Source of the DNA: Actinoplanes oblitus
GTDB lineage: Bacteria > Actinomycetota > Actinomycetes > Mycobacteriales > Micromonosporaceae
Reading direction: 5' to 3'
Assembly: GCF_030252345.1 (NCBI RefSeq)
Contig: NZ_CP126980.1
Span: 5,471,501-5,535,500 of the forward strand
Length of the DNA: 64,000 nt
Part shown: in pieces, positions 32,214 through 39,952 of the stretch
How the letters are laid out: each line of letters begins with the position of its first letter
Position numbering within the stretch: the first letter of the stretch is position 1
Notes under the pieces: generated by a model
Database searches by the model: none
Told to the model about the DNA's origin: nothing
Seen by the model: only the letters and a program-made list of their open reading frames with translations
Position numbers and translations under genes: made by a program

Positions 32214-34019
32214 ATGCCCCCACTCCGCCAGTTGGGCGCCGCGATCGGCGCCACCGCCCTGCTGCTGGTCGGCTCCGCCGCACCGGCACACGCCGCCGAC
32301 GAGAGCATCAGCGTCGACTTCTCGATCGCCGGCGGCACACCCGCCCACCGCGCCGCCGGCTGGATCTACGGCATGACCGAGAACGCCGCCGGTCCCGCCG
32401 ACCACTTCCTCACCGACCTCAAGTTCCAGGCCATGCGCGCCGGCGGCGCCCAGCTGGACAATCCCGGCGGCTGGACCGGCGGCACGTACGACCGCCGCTG
32501 GGCCTCCACCCTCGCCCAGGCCCGCCGGACCAGCGCTCTCGGCGGCACCTTCGTCATGCTGGTGCACGACCTCTGGGGCGCCGACGGGCTGAGCTCACCG
32601 CAGTGGCCCGGCGACAACGGCGACTGGAGCACCTTCGACGCCTTCTACACCCGTCTCATCGCCGATGTCCGCGCCAGCGGCCTCCCTGTGCAGTGGGACA
32701 TCTGGAACGAGCCGGACGGCGCCGGGTTCTGGGGCGCCTCCCAGGCCCAGTACCTGCAGATGTGGCAGCGGGCCTACGGCCGGATCCGCGCGGCCTTCCC
32801 GAACGCGCTGATCGTCGGACCCAGCACCGCCGCCAGCCCCAGCACCGGCAACACCTGGTGGGCGAACTACCTCACCTTCGTCAAGGCCAACAACGTCGCC
32901 CCGGACATCTGGAGCTTCCACAACCTGCCCGGCGATCCGGTGGCCACCTCGAACACCCTGGCCGGCATGCTCGACTCCCGCGGCCTGGCCCACCCGCGGC
33001 CGTTCCAGATCAACGAGTACGCCGCGCCCGGCGAGCAGAATCCGGGCGACGGCTCCTGGTACCTCACCCGGTTCGAGCGGGCCGGAGTCCAGGGCCTGCG
33101 GGCGAACTGGGCGTCGGGCCAGAACCTGCACAACGATCTCGCCAACCTGCTCGTGCGCAACGCGGCCGGGCAGTCGCTGCCCAAGGGCGAATGGTGGGTC
33201 TACCGCTTCTACGGCGGCCAGACCGGGCTGATCGCGTCCACCACCCCGAGCCCGGCCTACGACGCGTTCGCCACCAAGGACACCGGAACCGCCAAGATCC
33301 TCATCGGCGGGGGCGGCACCACCGGGAACATCGCCGTCCGGCTCAACCGGATCGACGCGACCACCGGCATCGTCGCCGACAACCGGATTCGCGTACGCGT
33401 GCAGCGCGTCCCGTTCAACGGCGGCGGCGCGGTGGCCGGCCCGGTCACCGTCGCCGACTCGATCGTCACGCTCTCCGGCAACGCCACCACGGTGAACCTC
33501 CCGCACAGCAACGCCGACGACACGTTCACCATCACCCTGCTGCCGCCCTCCGACGCCGGCTTCCCGACCGTCGCCGTGGCTCAGCACAGCCAGCAGTGCC
33601 TGGACAACACCGGCCTGTCCACCGCCGACGGCGACCGGCAGCAGCAGTACTACTGCGAGGGCGGTGACCAGCAGCTCTGGAACTTCCGGCCGGTCAGCGG
33701 CGTCGCCGGCACGTACACCGTGGTCAACCAGCAGAGCGGCAAGTGCCTCGACGTCAGCGGCGCCTCGTCCGCCGACGGCGCCGCCGTGCAGCAGTGGCCC
33801 TGCCTGAGCGGGGCGGCCAACCAGCAGTTCACGCTGCGCAAGGTCACCTACTCCGGCAGCGACTCGCACGACTACCAGCTGGTCGCCCGGCACAGCGGCA
33901 AGTGCGTGGACGTCAGCGGGATCTCCACGGCCGCGCACGCGCCGGTGCACCAGTGGACCTGCAACCCGGTCAGCCAGGGCAGCCCGCTGAACCAGACCTG
34001 GCGGCTGCTGGGCCGCTGA
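32214..34019 (+). CDS. secreted GH39-like glycosidase with ricin-type lectin domain
   Basis: A 601-residue secreted enzyme. The signal peptide is about 1-27 (ending AHA). A clan GH-A (beta/alpha)8 domain spans about 33-375: acid/base Glu166 in WDIWNEPDG and nucleophile candidate Glu268 in FQINEYAAPGEQ resemble GH39. A small beta-domain follows (about 375-445). A ricin-B/CBM13 beta-trefoil (about 450-601) has three QxW-like repeats (DQQLWNF, NQQFTL, NQTWRLL) and would bind sugars. The substrate is not determinable. GAAGGA precedes the ATG, 95 bases after the LacI gene. Confidence 0.82.
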   Translation: MPPLRQLGAAIGATALLLVGSAAPAHAADESISVDFSIAGGTPAHRAAGWIYGMTENAAGPADHFLTDLKFQAMRAGGAQLDNPGGWTGGTYDRRWASTLAQARRTSALGGTFVMLVHDLWGADGLSSPQWPGDNGDWSTFDAFYTRLIADVRASGLPVQWDIWNEPDGAGFWGASQAQYLQMWQRAYGRIRAAFPNALIVGPSTAASPSTGNTWWANYLTFVKANNVAPDIWSFHNLPGDPVATSNTLAGMLDSRGLAHPRPFQINEYAAPGEQNPGDGSWYLTRFERAGVQGLRANWASGQNLHNDLANLLVRNAAGQSLPKGEWWVYRFYGGQTGLIASTTPSPAYDAFATKDTGTAKILIGGGGTTGNIAVRLNRIDATTGIVADNRIRVRVQRVPFNGGGAVAGPVTVADSIVTLSGNATTVNLPHSNADDTFTITLLPPSDAGFPTVAVAQHSQQCLDNTGLSTADGDRQQQYYCEGGDQQLWNFRPVSGVAGTYTVVNQQSGKCLDVSGASSADGAAVQQWPCLSGAANQQFTLRKVTYSGSDSHDYQLVARHSGKCVDVSGISTAAHAPVHQWTCNPVSQGSPLNQTWRLLGR

Positions 34020-34067
34020 CCAGGCCCCGGCCGGACGCCGCGACACGGCCTGCGTGCGGCTGCTGGG

Positions 34068-34073
34068 TAGCCT
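34068..34073 (+). promoter_or_regulatory. possible -10 box upstream of the WD40/pseudokinase pair
   Basis: TAGCCT lies 30 bases before the GTG at 34103, with GGGGAGGG in between as ribosome-binding site. The -35 region is unclear. Confidence 0.3.
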
Positions 34074-34102
34074 GGCGGCTCGGAACGGGGAGGGCGGCCG
34101 GG

Positions 34103-34495
34103 GTGGACGACGCGGGAATCGAACGGTTCGATGACGTACGCGTACGCCGCTCGTGGGAGCGGCCCGGTCGCAGGCTGCGGCCGCGACTCACTCTCGACGT
34201 CGATGCCGAGGTGGCCGTCGCGGTCGCGGCCGGCGACGGCCGCACGCTGCCGGCGGCCGGCAACGCCACCCCGGCGCGCGGCGGCGGCTGGGCGGCCCGG
34301 CTGTGGGATCCGATGACCGGCCGGCCGGTCGGGGAGCAGATCCGGGTGTGGTCGCTGGCCGCGACGCCGGCCGGGCGCGACCGGGTGCTGCTGGCGATGG
34401 GCACGGTTCTGGCGCTGGCCGCGACCGGCTCGCGGCTGGCCGTCGGGTGCGCCGAGGGCCTCGCCGTTCTCGAGATCGGCGAGGTGGCCGCGTGA
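34103..34495 (+). CDS. short WD40-like protein fragment
   Basis: A 130-residue protein that resembles one or two blades of the actinobacterial WD40 type (AARLWDPMTGRPVGEQIRVW, then LALAATGSRLAVGCAEGLAVLEIG). The first 45 residues are rich in Arg and have no assignable fold. It lacks enough repeats for a propeller. The GTG is preceded by GGGAGGG. It overlaps the next gene by GTGA and may be a reduced gene that acts with, or was once part of, the kinase-WD40 protein. Confidence 0.5.
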   Translation: MDDAGIERFDDVRVRRSWERPGRRLRPRLTLDVDAEVAVAVAAGDGRTLPAAGNATPARGGGWAARLWDPMTGRPVGEQIRVWSLAATPAGRDRVLLAMGTVLALAATGSRLAVGCAEGLAVLEIGEVAA

Positions 34496-37400
34496 ACGTC
34501 GACGGCGCGTTGGAGGCGGCCGAGCGCTGGATGTCGCTGCCCCGGCACCGCAACGTGCGTATCTGCCACTACGCCGAGATCGTGGACGGCCACCCGCGCC
34601 TCGACGTCGAACAGGTCGACGGCGGCCCGGTGCGCGACCTGGTCGATGCCGCGTCGCCTCTGGACCGGGTTCTCGACATCGCGATCCAGACCGCCTGGGG
34701 GGTCGGCCACGCGCACCGGCACGGCGTCGCCCACGGGGACCTCGGGGCCGGCAGCGTGCTGATGACCCCGGACGGCACCGTCAAGGTCACCGGCTTCGGC
34801 GTCGCGCGGGAGACGGCCCGGCGAGCCGACGTGGCAGGCGTCGTGACGCTGGTGCGCGAGCTGGGCGGGCCGGCGCTGCCGGTGCCGCTCGCGGAGCTGC
34901 TCGACCGCTGCCTGGACGACGGGCCGCCGGTGGCGGACGTCGCGGCCGGCCTGGTGCGGATGTACCGGCAGCAGTGCGGCCGGCCGTACCCGCGCCCGGC
35001 GCCGCAGCCGCTCCCCCGCACCTCCGACGAGCTGAGCGATCACGGCCTGGTGCTGGCCGCCCTCGGCCGCACCGAGGCCGCCCGGTCCGCGTTCGGCCAG
35101 GCCCTGGCCCTGCATCCGGGGCATCCGGAGGCGACCTACAACGACGGGTTGCTGCGCTGGCGCGCCGGTGAGCTGACCGACGACCGGCTGCTGACCGCCC
35201 TGGACGCGATCGGGACCGGGAGTCCGCCGTGGCAGGGCGGCCATCTGCGCGGCGAGGTCCATCTCGAGCGCGGTGACGCCGCGGCGGCGCTGCCGCTGCT
35301 GCTCGAGGCCTCCCGGGCAGCCGGCGACAACATCCAGGTCGAAACCGCTTTCCGGTACGCGGTGCACGCCGAGCGCCCGCCCCGCCCGCAGCCGCGAACG
35401 GTGCGTGTCCGGCCGGGAATCAGAACCGACTCGTTGCACGGGGGCCCGGGGCACCAGGTCGACCACGTACGCCTGAGCGCGGACGGGCGGATCGCGGTGA
35501 CCGCCGGCAACGAGACGGTCCAGGCGTGGGACACCCGGTCCGGCCGATGCCTGAGCGAGGCGCACGAGCACGCCGGCAAGGCCAGCGCGCTGCACATCAC
35601 CGCCGACGGGCGACACGTGCTGTCCGGCGCCCGCGACGGGACCGTCTCGTGGCGCGCGCTCCGGGACGGACAGCTGCTGCGCCGGTTCCGGACGGGTGAG
35701 CAGGTCGTCGACGTGTGGGCTGGCGACGACGCGCGGACCGCCGTGATCACCGTCGAGAGCCGGTTCCAGGTGTGGGACCTGCGCGACGGCCGGCTGCTGC
35801 GCGCCATCGACCACGACGGTCCGATCGTGGCGGCCGCGGTGTCCGCCGACGGCCGGCGCGCCGTGTCGGCCGGCCGCGACCACGTCGTCCGGCTGTGGGA
35901 TCTGCCGACCGGGCAGTGCCTTCTGCGCCTTGACGGTCACACCTCCCGGGTGCACGCGCTGCGGCTCAGCGCCGACGGCCGGGTGGCGGTCTCCGCGGGC
36001 GAGTACGACCCGGTGATCCGGGTCTGGGACCTGGCCGGCGGACGGTGCCGGCACCTGCTCACCGGGCACGTCCGCGAGGCGCGCGGGCTGGCCGTCAGCC
36101 CGGACGGCCGGTACGCGCTGTCCGGCGGCGGGACCGACCACACGGTACGGCTGTGGGAGCTGGCGGCGGGCCGCTGCCTGCGCACGTTCGCCAGCGAGTA
36201 CGACGACACGGTGGCGCTGAGCGCGGACGGCCGGGTCGCGGCGGCCGGCGGGTTGACCGGCGTGGTGCGGGTGTGGGACGTACCGGCACCGACCGGTCAT
36301 GCCGCGCCGCTCCAGCCGTGCCGGCCCCGCTCGTCCACCGAGGCGGAAGCGCTCGCCGCCGCCGCGAGCTCGATCCTCGACCGGGCGGAGCTGGCGATCG
36401 CCGAGGAGCGGTTCGACGCGGCGCATGCCCTGCTGGCCGGGCTGCGCACCGACCGGCGGCACGATCGGACGCCGCGAGCGCTGCGTGCCTGGCAGCGGCT
36501 CAGTGCGCGGGTGGACCGCGTCGCTGTCGAGGACGTCCTGGTCGCCCGGACACTCGGCGGTCACACCGACCGGGTCGCGTCGATCTGCGCCGGCCCGGAC
36601 GGCCGGATCGCGGTGTCCGGCGGCCGCGACGGGACACTGCGGGTGTGGGATCTGGCGTCGGGAGAATGCCGGCGCACCCTCACCGGTCACACCGGCGCGG
36701 TGCTGTCGGTGGCGGCGAGCGGTGACGGTCGTACTGTCGTGTCCGCCGGCCGGGACAAGACGGTCCGCGTCTGGGAGCTCGATTCCGGGCGGTGCGTGCG
36801 CACCCTGACCGGGCACGACAGTCTCGTGTACGCGGTGGCGGTCAGCGCCGACGGACGCCGGGCCGTGTCGGGCGCGCGGGACGGCGACCGGCTGCTGGTG
36901 TGGGACCTGGACAGCGGCGACAGCATCCACCGCCTCGGCGGGCACACCGGTGGGGTGCCCACGGTGGCGATCACCGCCGACGGGCGGCGGGCCGTCTCCG
37001 GCAGCCACGACGGCACCGCCCGGGTGTGGGATCTCGACACCGGGGACTGTGTCCGCGTCCTCGACGCATCGCATCAGGGCTTCGCGGTCGCCGCCGTCCG
37101 GCTCGGTGCCGGCGGTGACCGGGTTCTCACCGTCGATGCGGGCGGCCGGGCCCGGCTGTGGGACCTCACCTCCGGCGCCCGCCCGCGCACCTTCGCGCCG
37201 GACTGGTCCGGGTGCACCGACGTGCGGCTCAGCGACGACGGCCGGTACGCGCTGGCCGCCGGCGACCGGCTGCTGAGGCTGTACGACCTGGCGACCGGCG
37301 ACCCGGCGTACGACCTGCCGGATCGGCCGGCGGAGATCTCCGCGGTCTGCCTGAGCCCGGACGGCCGTTTCGTCGCCGCCGCCTGCCGCGACACGACGGT

Positions 37401-37527
37401 ACGCACCTGGGAGCTGACCTGGCGGCTGCGACCCACCGCCGACCGTCGCGTGCTCGCGCGGCCTCTTGTCGAGGAGAGCGTCGCTCAGGGCAGCAACGTC
37501 ATCGGCGCCGACCACGAAGGCGGATGA
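34492..37527 (+). CDS. WD40 propeller protein with N-lobe-less degenerate kinase domain
   Basis: A 1011-residue protein related to actinobacterial kinase-WD40 proteins. Residues 1-160 match only the C-lobe part of a Hanks kinase: IAIQTAWGVGHAHRHG, then HGDLGAGSV where active kinases have H-R/Q-D-x-K-P-x-N, and TGFGVAR where DFG is expected. The glycine loop, the catalytic lysine and the DFG aspartate are absent, so it should be catalytically dead. TPR-like helices follow (about 175-300). Two WD40 propellers occupy about 312-600 and 690-990 (blades ending VWDL/LWDL), joined by a helical linker. The GTG overlaps the preceding gene. It probably acts as a scaffold. Confidence 0.82.
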   Translation: MNVDGALEAAERWMSLPRHRNVRICHYAEIVDGHPRLDVEQVDGGPVRDLVDAASPLDRVLDIAIQTAWGVGHAHRHGVAHGDLGAGSVLMTPDGTVKVTGFGVARETARRADVAGVVTLVRELGGPALPVPLAELLDRCLDDGPPVADVAAGLVRMYRQQCGRPYPRPAPQPLPRTSDELSDHGLVLAALGRTEAARSAFGQALALHPGHPEATYNDGLLRWRAGELTDDRLLTALDAIGTGSPPWQGGHLRGEVHLERGDAAAALPLLLEASRAAGDNIQVETAFRYAVHAERPPRPQPRTVRVRPGIRTDSLHGGPGHQVDHVRLSADGRIAVTAGNETVQAWDTRSGRCLSEAHEHAGKASALHITADGRHVLSGARDGTVSWRALRDGQLLRRFRTGEQVVDVWAGDDARTAVITVESRFQVWDLRDGRLLRAIDHDGPIVAAAVSADGRRAVSAGRDHVVRLWDLPTGQCLLRLDGHTSRVHALRLSADGRVAVSAGEYDPVIRVWDLAGGRCRHLLTGHVREARGLAVSPDGRYALSGGGTDHTVRLWELAAGRCLRTFASEYDDTVALSADGRVAAAGGLTGVVRVWDVPAPTGHAAPLQPCRPRSSTEAEALAAAASSILDRAELAIAEERFDAAHALLAGLRTDRRHDRTPRALRAWQRLSARVDRVAVEDVLVARTLGGHTDRVASICAGPDGRIAVSGGRDGTLRVWDLASGECRRTLTGHTGAVLSVAASGDGRTVVSAGRDKTVRVWELDSGRCVRTLTGHDSLVYAVAVSADGRRAVSGARDGDRLLVWDLDSGDSIHRLGGHTGGVPTVAITADGRRAVSGSHDGTARVWDLDTGDCVRVLDASHQGFAVAAVRLGAGGDRVLTVDAGGRARLWDLTSGARPRTFAPDWSGCTDVRLSDDGRYALAAGDRLLRLYDLATGDPAYDLPDRPAEISAVCLSPDGRFVAAACRDTTVRTWELTWRLRPTADRRVLARPLVEESVAQGSNVIGADHEGG

Positions 37528-37545
37528 CCGCTCTCCCGTGCGCCC

Positions 37546-39384
37546 TCAGTCGATATCGAAGACCTCCTCGTTGGCGTCGAATCCGTCCGTAGTCGTCACT
37601 CGGACCTTGAACGGGTTGCCTCCGCTTTCCGTACGAATGCGCTGCAGGTCGATCGACTCGGTCCGTTGGCCGACCGCCCAGGTCGTCCAGGTGCCGCCCC
37701 CGTCAAAACTTGCCTGCACGTGATAATGGACCTGAGGCGCTGAACCGACATCGGCATGCCATTCCAACTGGTCCGTTCCAGCTCGCCGTTCGACTCGGGC
37801 ACCGGCGACCGCGTCGAAGCCTGACACACGCTCATAGGAACCGATCACTCTTTGACCGTCCCGGAACTCGATCCGGCTCAGCTGCGAGCTGACCGGCAGC
37901 ACGGCCGTCACCAGGGCGGGCGCGGCCGGAGCGTCCTCGCTCGGCGGATGCACGACGACCGGCCCGACAACCAGTTCCTCACCGCGAGCGCCGAGCCCCA
38001 CGGCGGTGAGAGCAGCAGATGGCTCGCCGACCCACGCCTGCCGTACCCGGTCGACCGACGTGACGGTGATGGCGTCGGCATCGTGGTTCCACAACCCGAT
38101 GACGACCAGCAGATCGTTTTTGATCAGCCGGTTCGGCTCGGGAATCTCCCGTCCCGCCGAAGGCAGCTTGTCCTCTGCGCCGATACGGTCCATGAGGGCC
38201 TCGTAGGTGTAGGAGGAGACCCATTGGTTGGCGCAATAGCCCATGACGTCGTGCCAGACGGTTCCGTCCATCGCCTGCATCCGGATGTTCATGGCGGCAT
38301 CACCGACATCGAACCCGACGAACCCGTCGGTAGGCCCCGACAGCTGCCCGGACGGGAACGGGAAGTTGGGGTCGAGCGTCCCCGGTTCGCCGCAGGTGCC
38401 GCCGACGTGCCGGCGGCCCAAGGTGTGCCCCTGCTCGTGCCCGGTGTACCAGTCTCCGTACGACCCGTCGTTGTCCCAGCCGAACGTCCCTGACCCCGTC
38501 GGGCCCGAGCCGACAGCCGATGGATCGGCCGCGCCCGCCGGGGTGTGCGAAAGACCACGCATGAACGTTCCGGTCGCCGGCGTGACCGATGCGCCGTCGA
38601 AGACGAGGCCGTAATAGTGCGTGCGTTTGTCGACACCCCCGCTTATGTCGAGTGCGCGGATCTGGGCGATCTGCGTGTTCGCCGTCGAGGCCGCCGTGCC
38701 GGTGACGGTGAAATTCGCCGCCACAGTCCGGGTGCTGTATACCAGAGAAGTTATCGGATAGGCGCGCAAGAACCACGAACGGATGAGATCGAGATCGATC
38801 TGCCGGGGCGCGTGCGAGGTCGAGTTCTGGGTGTACTGCAGACCGATGATCGTGAGACGATGCGGCGCACCGGCTGTGAAGGAAACCGTTCTGGTGAGCG
38901 TATCGGCATTCGTGCACGGTACTGTCGCACGATTACGATACATGTCCATCACCTGCAGCACTGATATCGTGCAACTGCCCTCGACGGTCAAGAAGTCGGG
39001 CAACTCGAAATTCAAACTCGTGTCAACGTTGACCCTCTTGAAGGAATCCATGTTGCCATTCCATTGATCCAACACAGAGATCGATTGGATCGAGGGGTCC
39101 ACGATCACGTCGTGGCCGGCCGACTTCACCAGCAAGCGTCCAGATATCTGCCCGAACCCCTGGTCCGTCGTCACACTGAAATAGACCCTGATCACCGTTC
39201 GACGACCGGCAATCAAGGCAACCGAGTGATTCATGTCCTGGACAGCCTGCGTGACCTCGATCCCCTCGATCGTCACGGACTGGGTATATGGTGCCACAGG
39301 CCCGAATTCAGGACCGCCGAGATCTATGCCCGGCGCACCGGGTTGGGCCATCAGCGGCGCGTTCCGCTCGTCGGGGCGACCCAT
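37546..39384 (-). CDS. metzincin zinc metalloprotease
   Basis: A 612-residue protein. Residues 35-170 contain an IEVTQAVQDMNHSVALIAG-type beta-domain seen at the N-terminus of some bacterial and archaeal secreted proteases. The catalytic domain has HEQGHTLGRRH (His316, Glu317, His320, His326), the full HExxHxxGxxH motif of metzincins, and a Met-turn HDVMGYC (Met381). The C-terminal part (about 420-612) is beta-rich. No signal peptide is visible, so the export route is unclear. GGTTAGGTGG precedes the ATG. It is the third gene of the Hint operon, in a stretch that reads as lower GC than its neighbours. Confidence 0.82.
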   Translation of the reverse strand: MGRPDERNAPLMAQPGAPGIDLGGPEFGPVAPYTQSVTIEGIEVTQAVQDMNHSVALIAGRRTVIRVYFSVTTDQGFGQISGRLLVKSAGHDVIVDPSIQSISVLDQWNGNMDSFKRVNVDTSLNFELPDFLTVEGSCTISVLQVMDMYRNRATVPCTNADTLTRTVSFTAGAPHRLTIIGLQYTQNSTSHAPRQIDLDLIRSWFLRAYPITSLVYSTRTVAANFTVTGTAASTANTQIAQIRALDISGGVDKRTHYYGLVFDGASVTPATGTFMRGLSHTPAGAADPSAVGSGPTGSGTFGWDNDGSYGDWYTGHEQGHTLGRRHVGGTCGEPGTLDPNFPFPSGQLSGPTDGFVGFDVGDAAMNIRMQAMDGTVWHDVMGYCANQWVSSYTYEALMDRIGAEDKLPSAGREIPEPNRLIKNDLLVVIGLWNHDADAITVTSVDRVRQAWVGEPSAALTAVGLGARGEELVVGPVVVHPPSEDAPAAPALVTAVLPVSSQLSRIEFRDGQRVIGSYERVSGFDAVAGARVERRAGTDQLEWHADVGSAPQVHYHVQASFDGGGTWTTWAVGQRTESIDLQRIRTESGGNPFKVRVTTTDGFDANEEVFDID

Positions 39385-39445
39385 TATCCACCTAACCTAA
39401 CTGAATGGTAGATCTGACTGAGAGGCGAGGTGACGGACAACCGCC

Positions 39446-39952
39446 CTACCAGTACCCAGCAGGACATTTCTCCGACGCGACTCGCGCTTTCCTTGTCGCC
39501 ACACAACCGCAAAGATGGCAGACCCGCTGGTCGCTGCTGCCCACCAGCGCCACACGGTAGACCAGCTTGGTGGGCGGGTCGACAAGATGCGGACAAGAAC
39601 GGCAAGTGCTGAGCCTCTGCTCGTGAAGATCTTTGGGCGCGAATCGAGCGCCGTCGGCCACCCACGACGCCAGCGAACTCACCAGTCCGCGACCGAGCTG
39701 GGTCACGGACCGCTCTGCCGAATCCTGCGGCCGCTCGAAGGCGCGGTTCCCGGCGTCGAACAGGGCCTCCTTGAGCAGATCCGGAGTGCCCCGGCAGATC
39801 ATCAAATGTGCGGCGAAGCGATCGTCCGCGCGGGCCCGGCGCAGCACGGAGCCCGGGACCGGAGAATCCAATCCGAGGATACGGCCCAGCCGCAGGCACA
39901 TTTCCTGCCAGCTCGCCCCGTCCTTCTCCACCTCTTCAAGGATGGGGATCAT
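39446..39952 (-). CDS. small zinc-ribbon protein
   Basis: A 168-residue protein with a helical first part and a C-terminal zinc-binding cluster: Cys117-x2-Cys120, Cys145-x2-Cys148-x-Cys150 and Cys163 in KCPAGYW. The pattern CxxC...CxxCGC...K...CPxGxW is seen in small uncharacterised zinc-ribbon proteins of phages and bacteria (resembling the DUF6171 type). The role is unknown. Its ATG overlaps the stop of the Hint gene (ATGA), and the metzincin gene begins 61 bases on, so the three are probably one operon. Confidence 0.7.
   Translation of the reverse strand: MIPILEEVEKDGASWQEMCLRLGRILGLDSPVPGSVLRRARADDRFAAHLMICRGTPDLLKEALFDAGNRAFERPQDSAERSVTQLGRGLVSSLASWVADGARFAPKDLHEQRLSTCRSCPHLVDPPTKLVYRVALVGSSDQRVCHLCGCVATRKARVASEKCPAGYW

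Noticed and set aside
34112..34130. CGAACGGTTCGATGACG resembles the LacI operators at 30.9 and 31.0 kb
   Set aside because: It lacks the central T of CGAATCGGTTCG, lies inside a coding sequence and has no promoter next to it, so chance similarity is more likely.
33970..37515. Minus-strand reading frame of about 1180 codons opposite the WD40 gene
   Set aside because: Shadow of the repetitive WD40 coding sequence; no protein motif.
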